Assembly (NCBI GenBank): GCA_050248495.1
Contig: JBFWSG010000004.1
Coordinates: 124,001 to 188,000 of the forward strand
Direction: 5' to 3'
Length of the DNA: 64,000 nucleotides
DNA from: DASYDU01 sp050248495
GTDB lineage: Bacteria; Planctomycetota; Planctomycetia; Pirellulales; Lacipirellulaceae
Position 1 is the stretch's first letter. Every line of letters begins with the position of its first letter. The position numbers and the translations under genes are program-made. Below are positions 28,213-37,215 of this stretch, one piece after another. The notes under the pieces are model-generated. The model ran no database searches, was not told the DNA's origin, and saw nothing but the letters and a program-made list of their open reading frames with translations.

Positions 28213-28905
28213 ATGATCGACTTCTTCGTCAATTTCTTCCTGAACCTGGATGCCGAGCTGCAGCATTTTGTCGAGCTCTACGGCGTCTGGGTTTATGTGC
28301 TGTTGTTCCTGATCATCTTCGCCGAGACGGGCCTGGTGGTGACGCCGTTTCTCCCCGGCGATTCGCTGCTCTTCACGGCCGGCGCGCTGGCGGCCCGGCC
28401 CGACATGCTCAAGCTGTGGATCGTGTTGCCGCTGCTGGTGGTGGCGGCGATTGCCGGCGACGCGGTGAACTATGCAGTCGGCCACTTCATCGGCCCGCGC
28501 GTGTTTCGCGCCGAGGCCACCGACAGCTTCTGGCATCGCCTCTTGAATCGCAAGCACCTGGCAGAGGCCCATCGCTTTTTCGAGCGCTACGGCGGCAAGG
28601 CCGTTGTGCTTGGCCGCTTCGTGCCGATCGTGCGGACCTTCGTCCCCTTCGTCGCTGGCGCCGGCTCGATGTCCTACTCGCAGTTCGCGTTTTACAACAT
28701 CACTGGCGGTCTGCTCTGGGTCGGTCTTTGCTGCGGCGCGGGCTACGCCTTCGGCAACATCCCCTGGGTCCAAGAGAAGTTCGAGCTGGTCGTAGTCGGC
28801 ATCGTCTTCGTCTCACTGCTGCCGATTGTCTGGAGCTTCCTCATCAGCCGGTTGAGTCGCTCAGCCGCGCCTGTTCCGCCCGCGCTCGAGAGCGAGCCGA
28901 AGTGA
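28213..28905 (+). CDS. DedA family membrane protein
   Basis: The protein has 230 residues and several membrane helices. DedA landmarks are present: FAETGLVVTPFLPGDSLLF with the acidic residue and the PGD turn, AGDAVNYAVGHFIG, HRFFERYGGKAVVLGRFVPIVRTFVPFVAG with the conserved arginines, and FYNITGGLLWV. DedA/Tvp38 proteins act as undecaprenyl-phosphate or phospholipid flippases in the cytoplasmic membrane; which lipid applies here is not known. Length and motifs are complete. Confidence 0.93.
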   Translation: MIDFFVNFFLNLDAELQHFVELYGVWVYVLLFLIIFAETGLVVTPFLPGDSLLFTAGALAARPDMLKLWIVLPLLVVAAIAGDAVNYAVGHFIGPRVFRAEATDSFWHRLLNRKHLAEAHRFFERYGGKAVVLGRFVPIVRTFVPFVAGAGSMSYSQFAFYNITGGLLWVGLCCGAGYAFGNIPWVQEKFELVVVGIVFVSLLPIVWSFLISRLSRSAAPVPPALESEPK

Positions 28906-28933
28906 ACGAGCGGAATTCGCATCTACCAAAAGG

Positions 28934-28963
28934 CAGCGGCCGGCTCTTGCGAACCGGCCGCTG
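28934..28963 (+). terminator. Hairpin after dedA
   Basis: CAGCGGCCGG and CCGGCCGCTG form a perfect ten-base stem with a ten-base loop, 28 bases after the dedA stop. There is no T-run, so termination may need a factor. It lies between convergent genes. Confidence 0.5.
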
Positions 28964-29090
28964 ACCGCTGAGCGAGGCACCCAACCATCGCTCCAGGCAA
29001 ATCCGTCCACCGCTCAGGGAGGAAATTCAAGCTGCGTTCGTACGGATTTGTCCGGCTTCTAGGGGACTTTGGCCGGAGTGCCTCGCTCGA

Positions 29091-29909
29091 TCACGAACGG
29101 GCCTGCCGGTTCGGCAAACCCGAGGCTTCTAGTTCCTTCGCCAGTTGTTCCGCCTGATCCAGGTGGTGTTGAACCTTCGCCTTGGCCTCGTGGGTGAGCT
29201 GCTGCAGCTGGCCGGTCGTCTGCTGCGAAATCACTTCCAGCGCTGCGAGCATCTGCATGTGGGCGCCAACCTGCGCGCCGACAAAGCACTTGTCGAACTC
29301 CGCGCCCTGCTTCTCGCCGAGCTTCTGCTGCATCATCTGCGTGCATTGGTCGGTGATCTGGTGGTCGAGTTCCAGCAGCTTGGCGTACAGTTGATTGCCG
29401 CTGATGGTTGATTGCTGGCCGGTCAAAGTTTGTCCGGCATTTCCGGCCGCTCCCGTCGTCGTGCTAGCTTGTGGGGCGCCCGCCTGTCCGACGGAGACCA
29501 ATTGCTTGAGCCGCTCCACCAGCTGCCGATGATCGTCGACCATCTGTCGCGCGAACTGCTTCACCTTCGGATTGTCGGCACGCTGCTCGGCGAATTCGTT
29601 GGCCTTGATCTCGGCCTCGTTCTTGATGATCAGGCAATTGGCGATGTAGTTGTCCAGATCGCGAGCTGAGTTCGCGGCGGTCGAGCCGGCCGCATCCGGA
29701 CCGCGAAAATGCGTCGTGCGCGGCTGCCCGGGAGTCAAATGTTGATCAACTTGCTGCTGATCTGCCGGCGTACGGCGAATGTTCGGATTGCCGAATTGCC
29801 CTGGCGCGGACGGCTGTTGCACTTGCTGCGCTGCGGCGTATCCCGCGACGAGCAGGCAAGTTACGCCAGCCGCCACGAGCGCGGCAGTGGATCGGGGGAC
29901 GATGGCCAT
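29091..29909 (-). CDS. DUF4142 secreted protein
   Basis: The protein has 272 residues with a signal peptide (residues 1-28, ending AGYAAAQ) and an AAGGAG ribosome site seven bases before the ATG. After a Gln/Pro linker comes a ferritin-like four-helix DUF4142 domain. Signatures are LIIKNEAEIKANEFAEQRADNPKVKQFARQMVDDHRQL and, in the second half, DKCFVGAQVGAHMQMLAALEV. The function of DUF4142 is not established; it is often linked to stress or envelope roles. Confidence 0.9.
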   Translation of the reverse strand: MAIVPRSTAALVAAGVTCLLVAGYAAAQQVQQPSAPGQFGNPNIRRTPADQQQVDQHLTPGQPRTTHFRGPDAAGSTAANSARDLDNYIANCLIIKNEAEIKANEFAEQRADNPKVKQFARQMVDDHRQLVERLKQLVSVGQAGAPQASTTTGAAGNAGQTLTGQQSTISGNQLYAKLLELDHQITDQCTQMMQQKLGEKQGAEFDKCFVGAQVGAHMQMLAALEVISQQTTGQLQQLTHEAKAKVQHHLDQAEQLAKELEASGLPNRQARS

Positions 29910-30032
29910 GGTGCACTCCTTCTCTCGACGAAACGGTGAACGACGGGGGCGACAACGCGTCGCTCGGCGTTCTGCTCAAAGGGGTGCAAATCGAATGCCG
30001 CCGCGCTCGCGCCGCGCGGCGACGACGCGCCT

Positions 30033-30434
30033 TCACGCCTCGACGGCGTGGGCCTTGAGATCTTCGAGTTCGCAGTAAGCAAGGGCGGCTTCGTGCGTTG
30101 CCGCAAGATACACGTTCGGCGCAAACCCCGCGTCGAGCGCTTCCTGCCAGCGCGGCGCACACAAGCACCACCGATCACCCTCGCGCAGGCCGGGAAATCC
30201 ATACTGCAGCATCGGCGTCGACAGATCGTTGCCGGCGGCTTTGGAGAACTCGAGAAACTTCGCCGTCACCCGGATACAGACCGTATGCGATCCCTGATCC
30301 TCGGGCCCCGTGTTGCAGCAGCCATCGCGATAGAAGCCAGTCATCGGCGAAGTGCAGCACGTTTCAAGCTTGCCGCCGAGCACATTTTTGGCTTGCGGAA
30401 TGCGGGCGACACCGTTGGCTACTGCGCGAATCAT
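30033..30434 (-). CDS. DUF2237 family protein
   Basis: This 133-residue cysteine-rich cytosolic protein matches DUF2237: KNVLGGKLETCCTSPMTGFYRDGCCNTGPEDQGSHTVCIRVTAKFLEF, then GDRWCLCAPRWQEALDAG and a C-terminal helix. The paired cysteines and the CCNTGPEDxGxHTVC core are diagnostic. The biochemical role is unknown. The final helix is acidic and ends KAHAVEA. It is transcribed divergently from the MgtC-like gene. Confidence 0.9.
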   Translation of the reverse strand: MIRAVANGVARIPQAKNVLGGKLETCCTSPMTGFYRDGCCNTGPEDQGSHTVCIRVTAKFLEFSKAAGNDLSTPMLQYGFPGLREGDRWCLCAPRWQEALDAGFAPNVYLAATHEAALAYCELEDLKAHAVEA

Positions 30435-30531
30435 GGTGGGCGACTGGTGTTTTGAGGACTGAGCGATATAGTCTAACGGGATTGACGGACAGCGTCAAAA
30501 TGCTAGCGCAGGCATAGCCACAGGCGGCCAA

Positions 30532-31017
30532 ATGTTGAATTTCGAGTTGGAAGTTTTCCTGGACGACCTGGCGCGGATCGGCGCGGCCGCAATCGTGGGG
30601 GGCCTGCTCGGCCTGGAGCGCGAGCTCAACGGTCATTTTGCCGGCCTGCGGACCCACATGATGGTCTCGATCGGCTGCGCCGTGTTCGTCGTGGGTGGAC
30701 TGGCAGTGAGCGCCGGTCATCACGACGCGGTGACTCGCGTCGTGCAGGGCATCGCCGCGGGCGTCGGGTTTTTGGGCGCCGGCACGATTCTCAAGCTGGA
30801 TGAAGAGCGGAAGATCAAGGGTCTCACGACCGCCGCCTCGATCTGGCTGGCCGCGGCGCTGGGGACGCTCACGGGCCTGGGCGAATACGTACCGGCCATC
30901 GCCGCGACCGCGATCGCTTTGGTTATGCTCGCGGTGTTACGCCCGCTGGAGCGTTTGCTCGGCCATCACCTCGGCGCGAACGACGAAACGGATACGCCGA
31001 AAAAGCGACCGAAGTAG
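30532..31017 (+). CDS. MgtC/SapB family membrane protein
   Basis: This 161-residue protein has four or five membrane helices and the MgtC/SapB signatures AAIVGGLLGLERELNGHFAGLRTHMMVSIG and GVGFLGAGTILKLDEERKIKGLTTAASIWLAAALG. In other bacteria these proteins affect Mg2+ adaptation and F-type ATPase activity. The C-terminus is a short basic tail without the extra soluble domain of pathogen MgtC. Its stop lies five bases from the convergent neighbour's stop. Confidence 0.92.
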   Translation: MLNFELEVFLDDLARIGAAAIVGGLLGLERELNGHFAGLRTHMMVSIGCAVFVVGGLAVSAGHHDAVTRVVQGIAAGVGFLGAGTILKLDEERKIKGLTTAASIWLAAALGTLTGLGEYVPAIAATAIALVMLAVLRPLERLLGHHLGANDETDTPKKRPK

Positions 31018-31021
31018 TTGC

Positions 31022-32173
31022 TTACGGCAGCTCGATGTCGCGGAGCTCGAAGTTGACTTCGGTCTCCGCCATGTCGACCGGTGTTTCGTAGACCCACGTC
31101 AACCCGTCGAGCTGCGGTGCATCGAAGAAATATGCGACGCCGATTTCCTGGTCGGTCTCGGACGTGGTTTCGAGGCCGACGTTTTCCTGCACCTCGCCTT
31201 TAGCGTCGACTAGATACGAGCGATTGTCGAACGCCCAGCCGCGATGGTTTTCCAGCGCGTGATTGTTCTCGTCGAGCTTGAGACGCATGTGCAGCTCCCA
31301 GATGTCGTTGTTCTTGCGGACGCTGTCGATGATCACTTCGATGTCGCCGTCGCGCTGCGATTTTCCAGCGGCCTGTGCTAGATTGTCGAACTTGAACGTC
31401 GCCTGCCGGCCGGGGACCAGTGCCCACATCTTGCCGCGGAGCGTGCTGATGGCCGGCGCGGTTCGCGGCGGCAACTCGAATGGCAGCACCATGTCCACTG
31501 CCTGGGCGCCCTGAGGGACTTCCGCGCTGAACACCGCATCCGGTTGCTTGGGCGAGAGCGAAGCGAGTTCTCCGGCCGTCGCCTCAAGGTCGGACGCGGC
31601 TTGCGTGATCGCGATCGGTCGCAGTCGCGGCTCCCAGGCGACTTGAATTTGCAGCATCAGCGATGAATCGCGCGGACGGCGCAGATTGCGTTGCGATTGG
31701 GCGTCGATCGCCTCGATACGAAACGGCCCGTCGTAGGCGGCGCGGCCGACGCGCGGGATGCCGCCGCGAGGACGCCCGACGAGCGCGAGGGCCGTTTCGC
31801 CGGATTGGCTCTCGACGTCCATCACCGCCCCGTCGAGCAGATCATCGATAGCCGACCAATACGGCTCATCCTTGAAATTGCAGCTCACCTTCGGCGCCGT
31901 CGCGTCGGGGGCCTGCCCCTGATTTTCTCGATCGATCGCCTTGTTCCCCGTCTGCCGTTGGATCTCGGCGAGCGCTTGCCAGATCGGCACATCGTCGAGC
32001 TTGAGCGTCACCTTCGACGGCGGGATTTCTCGTTTCACGCCGCCGGGGTCATGCAGCTGCTCGACCAATTCGTGCAGCTTCGACGCCGAGATTTCGTCCG
32101 CGGGCGCTGGCGCAATCGGCGGGGCGGGAGACATCGCCAGGCAAAGCAATACAAATCGCCAATCCAACGGCAT
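31022..32173 (-). CDS. Secreted protein of unknown function
   Basis: This 383-residue protein has an N-terminal signal-like segment (residues 1-25). Residues about 25-110 contain a repeat-like fold (ISASKLHELVEQLHDP, KVTLKLDDVPIWQALAEIQRQTG) that resembles secretin-type STN domains, where LxLxDVPLxxAL is a hallmark. The rest is beta-rich (MLQIQVAWEPRLRPIAI, WELHMRLKLDENNHALENHRGWAF). The STN-like pattern is only suggestive. Function unknown; transport to the periplasm-like space is likely. Confidence 0.8.
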   Translation of the reverse strand: MPLDWRFVLLCLAMSPAPPIAPAPADEISASKLHELVEQLHDPGGVKREIPPSKVTLKLDDVPIWQALAEIQRQTGNKAIDRENQGQAPDATAPKVSCNFKDEPYWSAIDDLLDGAVMDVESQSGETALALVGRPRGGIPRVGRAAYDGPFRIEAIDAQSQRNLRRPRDSSLMLQIQVAWEPRLRPIAITQAASDLEATAGELASLSPKQPDAVFSAEVPQGAQAVDMVLPFELPPRTAPAISTLRGKMWALVPGRQATFKFDNLAQAAGKSQRDGDIEVIIDSVRKNNDIWELHMRLKLDENNHALENHRGWAFDNRSYLVDAKGEVQENVGLETTSETDQEIGVAYFFDAPQLDGLTWVYETPVDMAETEVNFELRDIELP

Positions 32174-32271
32174 ATTTCACCTCGACCCCATTCTAACAGT
32201 CTTCCGCACCCCGCGAACTGGTGAGCTAGACTTTCAAATATCGGTCCACTGACCCCTGGGATGGCCTCGAA

Positions 32272-33390
32272 ATGCGTATCGCCCGGCAGCTTCTACCTTG
32301 CATTTGGTGTCTCGCAACGCTGGTGGCCGCACCGGTACAAGCGGCGGATTTCATGTTCAAGTCCACCGTCGACGGCGAGACCATCGAGGGCCGCCCGTTA
32401 GCTTGGACCGATCACTCGATGTACTTGCTGGGCCGCGACGGTCAGCTCCATACCTTCGACCCGCATGAGGCGAAGGACGCAAAAAAGACGTCGCCGAATT
32501 TCTACGGCTACTCGTCGCAGGAAATGCGGCAGCGGCTGGCCAAGGAGTTCGGCAACTCGATGCAGATCACGACGACGAAGCACTACGTCGTGGTGCATCC
32601 TCCGGGCGCCGCGAGCAAATGGGCCGATCACTTCGAGCAGCTTTACCGCTCGTTCGTCGCCTATTTCCGCGTACGCGGCTTTCAGCTTGAGGAACCGAAA
32701 TTTCCGCTCGTAGCCGTGGTATTCCGCAACAAAGCAGAGTTCGAACGCAATCTTCAGGAAAGCGCCGACAACAAGGGCGGCGTGCTGCTGGGTTACTACA
32801 CGCCAACCGACAACCGCGTGAACACGTTCGACATCACTGCGGACTACCCGGATCAGGACTGGTCGCGGAACGCCGGCACGATCATTCACGAAGCCACGCA
32901 CCAGACGGCGCACAATGTGGGCATCAACAATCGCTTCGCCAAAGGACCGTTGTGGTTGCTCGAAGGCCTGGCGACGATGTTCGAGGCCCGCGGCGTGTGG
33001 AACTCGCAGACCTACCACACGCTCAAAGATCGGGTCAACGCCGAGCGCTACCGCGACTTTCAAGAAGGACTCAAAACACGGAAGCCGGGCACTCTTGGGA
33101 ACCTGATCGCGTCGGACCGCTTGTTTGAAACCGACCCCAAGGCGGCCTACGCCGAAGGCTGGGCGCTAATGCTGTTTCTTTGCGAAACGCGCCCGCGCGA
33201 GCTGGCCGCATACATTCAGAAGACCGAATCGCGGCCCGACTTCACCGAATACTTCTCCACGCAGCGCGTGGCCGACTTCCAGGAGTGCTTCGGCGGCGAT
33301 CTCAACAAGCTGGAAGCCAACTTTCTCAGCTGGATGCAGCAGCTCAAGTCAACCGTGGGCGACATGGAAGAGCCGCACGACCTTAGCTAA
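32272..33390 (+). CDS. DUF1570 domain secreted protein, HEATH motif
   Basis: This 372-residue paralogue of the protein at 57-1301 has a signal peptide (residues 1-25, ending APVQAAD) and a central HEATHQTAHNVG zinc-site motif followed by WLLEGLATMFEARGVW. Further conserved blocks are NSMQITTTKHYVVVHPPG and WALMLFLCETRPRELAAY. The shared HExxH plus downstream glutamate suggests a gluzincin-like peptidase outside the cytoplasm; the substrate is unknown. It is followed convergently by the TPR gene. Confidence 0.87.
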   Translation: MRIARQLLPCIWCLATLVAAPVQAADFMFKSTVDGETIEGRPLAWTDHSMYLLGRDGQLHTFDPHEAKDAKKTSPNFYGYSSQEMRQRLAKEFGNSMQITTTKHYVVVHPPGAASKWADHFEQLYRSFVAYFRVRGFQLEEPKFPLVAVVFRNKAEFERNLQESADNKGGVLLGYYTPTDNRVNTFDITADYPDQDWSRNAGTIIHEATHQTAHNVGINNRFAKGPLWLLEGLATMFEARGVWNSQTYHTLKDRVNAERYRDFQEGLKTRKPGTLGNLIASDRLFETDPKAAYAEGWALMLFLCETRPRELAAYIQKTESRPDFTEYFSTQRVADFQECFGGDLNKLEANFLSWMQQLKSTVGDMEEPHDLS

Positions 33391-33405
33391 CCACCGCGCG
33401 ACTAG

Positions 33406-35292
33406 CTACAGCTCCAGCTTGTCGGCCGGCTGTTTCGTTTCCACGGGCGGCGTCGAGGTGTGGTCGTTGGCCGAGGGAGCGGGCGTTTTGTCGTCCTGCT
33501 CCTGCTTCTCGCGCCACGGTTTGCCGGCTTTGTAACTTTCGAGCTCCTTGCCGAGCTGTTCACGGGCTTCGTCGTTTTCTCCCAGCTCAACCGCCTTGGC
33601 GGACCATTTTTGAGCGTTTTCGAAGTCGCCGGTCTCGGCGTAGGCGGCGGCGAGCGTGCTCAAGATGTGGGGCACGCTGTGAGACGACATGTCGGCGGCC
33701 TTGGTGGCGAGCTCCAGCGCCCGTTTTCCGTCGCGGACCTTGTCATCCGGCGATGTGGCCAGCACCCAGGCAAAATTGTTCAACAACCCTTCGTCGTCGC
33801 CGTCGAGCTTAAGGGCTTCGTCAAAATCGGAGACGGCTGCGGCGTGATTGCCGATGTTCAGGTTGGCGTCGCCGCGAAAACGCAGCGCGCGGAAATTCTC
33901 CGGCTCGGCTTCCAGCACCTTGGTGAAGGTTTCGATGCTCTTGCGCGGCTGGCCCCCCACGAGGTAGAACGTCGCCAGCGGTTCGAGCAGGCGAGTCTGA
34001 TTCGGCGCGAGCGGGACGATTTTCTCCAGGTTTGCGATCGCTTCGTCGATTCGGTTTTCCGCGACGAGTATCTCCGCCTGCAGCAGGTGGGCCACCAAGA
34101 GCTGCGGATTAGCTTTGATCGCGGCGTCCGCATCTTTGAGGGCCGCCTCGTTGTCTTTGAGCTGGTAATACAAATTCGCGCGGAGCAATAGCGTCGGGGC
34201 GTCGTCCGGCTTGATTTCCAGGGCCTTGGTCAATTGTTCGGCAGATTTCTTGAGATCGCCCTGCTGGCGATAAACTTCGCCCAAATGCTGATACGGAAGC
34301 ACTGCTTCCGGCGCCAACTCGCTGGCCTTCTTGAAGGCCTCGCCCGCCTCGTCGAATTTCTTCAGGCCCAACAGCACCAGGCCTTGCAACTCCTGGGTCA
34401 TGGCATGGTCCGGTTCGAGCTCCAGCGCCTTGTTGACGTCGGCGAGCGCCGCGTCGTACTTATCCTGGCTCAGGAGATATTGCGCGCGGATGCGATAGTA
34501 GTCGGGCTTGTAGGGCAGCAGCTTGACGGCGGCGTCGAAATCGGCGGCCCGTTTTTCTTCTTCGGTCTGCAGCGTGCCGCGAATGGCGTGGGCCTGGGCC
34601 TGGTCTTCCGGCGTCGCCTCTTTGGCGTCGATCACCTTCGTGAGCTCGCGCTTGGCCGTTTTCGGATCGCCGGCCGGCAAGGCCTGCAGCCGGCCCATCA
34701 AGAGATGCGACTCCGAGATGTTGGGATCGAGCTCGAACACGCGCTGCAGGTCATTGACCGCGAATTGCCGCACCTGCATCCAGCGCGGGTCGCGGCGGGG
34801 ATCGGCAATCGGCTGGTCGAGCACCGCGGCCGACAAGACAGTCGCCCGTTGCAGCAGCGAGGACACCAACAGATCGTTGGCGAATTTCTGATTGTCTTTG
34901 TCGAGACCTTTTTCCAGCGCCGAGTCGATCTTGTCGATCACGTCGTTAAGGTCAGGCAGGTTCTCGGCATTAATCTTTAGCTGCGTGGCTTTGTCGAGAT
35001 CGGCGAGCCCCGGATTCGGCCCGTTTGCGTCCCCCTCGTCTTTGGATTCGTCGGCCGATGTGTCTTCAACCGGCTTATCATTGTCCTCAGTTGCGGTTGC
35101 TTCGTTCGAACTGCTCGCACTCTTATCGGCGGAGCTGTCCGCCGTCGCAGAATCGGCCGGCGCGGCCGATTCATCGGAGGTCGTTTCATCCGCGACCGGC
35201 GCCGCGGGCGGATCCTCAGCCAGCACATGTGCCGCCCAGAACGCGGCGAGAACTCCTAACACGAGCGATCCGATTCGAACGCGCAGATTCAT
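33406..35292 (-). CDS. Secreted TPR-repeat protein
   Basis: This 628-residue protein starts at the ATG at 35290-35292, which opens a signal peptide (RIGSLVLGVLAAFWAAHVLAED). The frame continues to 35481 but that part lacks signal. Residues about 28-110 are low-complexity Ser/Ala/Asp/Glu. About ten tetratricopeptide repeats follow (for example YYRIRAQYLLSQDKYDAALADVNKALELEPDHA and LQAEILVAENRIDEAIANLEKIVPLAPNQ). A Lys/Asp/Pro-rich tail ends it. It probably serves as a protein-binding scaffold outside the cytoplasm; the partner is unknown. Confidence 0.9.
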   Translation of the reverse strand: MNLRVRIGSLVLGVLAAFWAAHVLAEDPPAAPVADETTSDESAAPADSATADSSADKSASSSNEATATEDNDKPVEDTSADESKDEGDANGPNPGLADLDKATQLKINAENLPDLNDVIDKIDSALEKGLDKDNQKFANDLLVSSLLQRATVLSAAVLDQPIADPRRDPRWMQVRQFAVNDLQRVFELDPNISESHLLMGRLQALPAGDPKTAKRELTKVIDAKEATPEDQAQAHAIRGTLQTEEEKRAADFDAAVKLLPYKPDYYRIRAQYLLSQDKYDAALADVNKALELEPDHAMTQELQGLVLLGLKKFDEAGEAFKKASELAPEAVLPYQHLGEVYRQQGDLKKSAEQLTKALEIKPDDAPTLLLRANLYYQLKDNEAALKDADAAIKANPQLLVAHLLQAEILVAENRIDEAIANLEKIVPLAPNQTRLLEPLATFYLVGGQPRKSIETFTKVLEAEPENFRALRFRGDANLNIGNHAAAVSDFDEALKLDGDDEGLLNNFAWVLATSPDDKVRDGKRALELATKAADMSSHSVPHILSTLAAAYAETGDFENAQKWSAKAVELGENDEAREQLGKELESYKAGKPWREKQEQDDKTPAPSANDHTSTPPVETKQPADKLEL

Positions 35293-35514
35293 CTTGGCGA
35301 TTCTCGCAAGCGGTTGGTGGGCCGGCACGGTCGGGAAGTTACCATCCAAACAGTCTCCAGTCGCGCCGTTTCCAGTCGATCCGTTGGCACCGGTCATTCG
35401 GCTTATGCGCCCAATAATAGGCTGACCCCAATTATTACCGTTCTCGGCATGGCGGACCATGCGGGATTTTGGCCCCCTCACGTCCGTGGCCGCGATTCTG
35501 TATTCTGGTTCCCC

Positions 35515-36606
35515 ATGGAAGCAGGAATTGTTGGTCTACCAAATGTCGGCAAAAGCACGCTGTTTAACGCGCTCACCGCGGCGGGCATTGCCAGCGAGAA
35601 CTATCCCTTCTGTACGATCGAACCGAACGTTGGTGCGGTGGCGATTCCCGATCCCCGCCTCGCTACGATCAATAAATACATCGAAACCCAGAAAATCATC
35701 CCCGCGATCATGCAATTGGTCGACATCGCAGGCTTGGTCCGGGGGGCGTCCAAGGGCGAAGGGCTGGGGAATCAGTTCCTGGCCAACATCCGCAACGTGG
35801 ACGCGATTCTGCACGTGGTCCGCTGCTTTGCGGATGCCGACGTGGTGCACGTCGAGGGGGCCGTCGATCCGATCCGCGACATTGAAACGATCGACACCGA
35901 GCTGATGCTGGCCGACTTGCAGGCGGTCGAAGGGATGCTGCAAAAAGCGCAGCGGACTGCCCGGACCGGCGACAAAGACGCCAAGGTCCGCGTCGATGTC
36001 CTCGCGGCCTGCGAGAAACGGTTGGCGGCCGGCGAACCGGTCCGCGGGTTGACGGTCGACGTGCCGAACGCCGCGAAGATCATGAGCGAGCTGCAGCTGA
36101 TGACGGCCAAGCCAGTGCTGTATGTGGCCAACGTCGACGAGTCAGACCTAGAGGGTAAGGGGCCGCACGTGTCGCGAGTCCGCGAGCGGGCGGCGGCCGA
36201 AGGAGGGCAGGTCGTGGCCGTCTGCGCTCGATTGGAATCCGAAATCGCGGAACTCGACGAGCCGGACCGCACCGAGATGCTCGAGAGCGTGGGGCTGAGC
36301 GAACCGGCCTTGGCAGTACTCGCGCGGGCCGCGTACCGGCTGCTCGGATATCAAAGCTATTTCACCGCCGGGCCGAAGGAGATTCGCGCCTGGACGATTC
36401 CCATTGGCGCCACCGCTCCCCAAGCAGCGGGCGTGATCCACAGCGACTTCGAACGGGGCTTCATCCGGGCGGAAGTCTATGCGGTCGACGACCTGGTCCA
36501 GTACGGCACGGAAAAGTCAATCCGCGAGGCGGGCAAGCTGCGCGTGGAGGGCAAGAGCTACGTGATGCAGGACAGCGATGTGTGTCATTTCTTGTTCAAC
36601 GTGTAG
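35515..36606 (+). CDS. ychF: Redox-regulated ATPase YchF
   Basis: This 363-residue OLA1/YchF-type P-loop NTPase starts at the ATG at 35515, giving exactly the family length. The G1 motif is GLPNVGKST (residues 7-15). FCTIEPNVG, VDIAGLVRGASKGEGLGNQFLANIR and the atypical G4 (YVANVDESDL, in place of NKxD) follow, which explains its ATP preference. The C-terminal TGS-like domain ends EGKSYVMQDSDVCHFLFNV. It binds ribosomes and responds to oxidative stress in other bacteria. Confidence 0.96.
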   Translation: MEAGIVGLPNVGKSTLFNALTAAGIASENYPFCTIEPNVGAVAIPDPRLATINKYIETQKIIPAIMQLVDIAGLVRGASKGEGLGNQFLANIRNVDAILHVVRCFADADVVHVEGAVDPIRDIETIDTELMLADLQAVEGMLQKAQRTARTGDKDAKVRVDVLAACEKRLAAGEPVRGLTVDVPNAAKIMSELQLMTAKPVLYVANVDESDLEGKGPHVSRVRERAAAEGGQVVAVCARLESEIAELDEPDRTEMLESVGLSEPALAVLARAAYRLLGYQSYFTAGPKEIRAWTIPIGATAPQAAGVIHSDFERGFIRAEVYAVDDLVQYGTEKSIREAGKLRVEGKSYVMQDSDVCHFLFNV

Positions 36607-36636
36607 TGACTCGCCATCCGTCTTGGAGTACTCGTC

Positions 36637-36762
36637 GTGAACGGCATTGGTCCCGTTGAATTGCTGATGGTGCTGGCGATCGGGCTGTTCACGTTTGGGA
36701 TTCCGGTTGCGACGCTCGTACTCGTGATCCTGATCTTTCGGAACACCCGCAATAAGAAATAG
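36637..36762 (+). CDS. Small single-helix membrane protein
   Basis: The protein has 41 residues from a GTG with GGAG about eight bases upstream, 30 bases after ychF. Nearly the whole protein is one hydrophobic helix (VELLMVLAIGLFTFGIPVAT, then LVLVILIF) ending in a basic tail RNTRNKK. The opening NGIGPVELLMVLAIGLFTFG resembles small membrane proteins that start with GxxELLIVL, such as TatA, but without the amphipathic helix. Function unknown. Confidence 0.65.
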   Translation: MNGIGPVELLMVLAIGLFTFGIPVATLVLVILIFRNTRNKK

Positions 36763-36885
36763 GCGGCACGAAATTGCCTCCTATTGCGACCCGCAGCCCT
36801 CGCCCGGTACAATCAAAGGTTCCCCCATTTCTCGGCGAAGTGAGGGCAGGCGGACGGCACACCTTTCGATTCATGGGAGTCAGTC

Positions 36886-36975
36886 TTGGGCGTTAAACGA
36901 ACTGGTCGGGGTCGGCGGAAGCTGGGACGCAAAAAGCGTCGCATGCGCGCGAAAATTCGCCACCGCAAGAAGTAG
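36886..36975 (+). CDS. Tiny basic protein, possible bS22/AURKAIP1-COX24-like
   Basis: The protein has 29 residues from a TTG with GGGAG six bases upstream. An ATG a few bases earlier is in another frame and ends quickly. The peptide has about 17 Lys or Arg: GVKRTGRGRRKLGRKKRR followed by MRAKIRHRKK. This pattern (KKRRMRAKIRHRKK) resembles the AURKAIP1/COX24-type tiny ribosomal peptide called bS22. That identity is by pattern only. It would be missed by most gene finders because of length and start codon. Confidence 0.6.
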   Translation: MGVKRTGRGRRKLGRKKRRMRAKIRHRKK

Positions 36976-37088
36976 TCTTTCGACGGGCCGCCTCTCTTCG
37001 CGGCTCGTAAGTCGGCGCAGCTGCAGTCTAGGTTCGACGAGCACCGATCGTGCTGCGCGCTTCGGTCGTCTGCACTAGCGCGAAATAG

Positions 37089-37150
37089 CCGCGAGCCAAC
37101 GGCTCGCCGGCCCCTCTCTCGCAACGCACCGGCGAGCTGTTGGCTCGCGG
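37089..37150. repeat. REP-like inverted repeat
   Basis: Two 22-base arms (37089-37110 and 37129-37150) are inverted copies with one mismatch, separated by 18 bases. The core is GCGAGCCAACGGCTCGCCGG. It lies 66 bases before the acylase gene. It could be a REP-type element or act in transcript folding. Confidence 0.8.
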
Positions 37151-37215
37151 TTAGTGCCTTTCGAGTGGTGGCGATTGCGTTTTCGCGTTTCGCGCGGCTT
37201 CGCTACACTGCGGAC

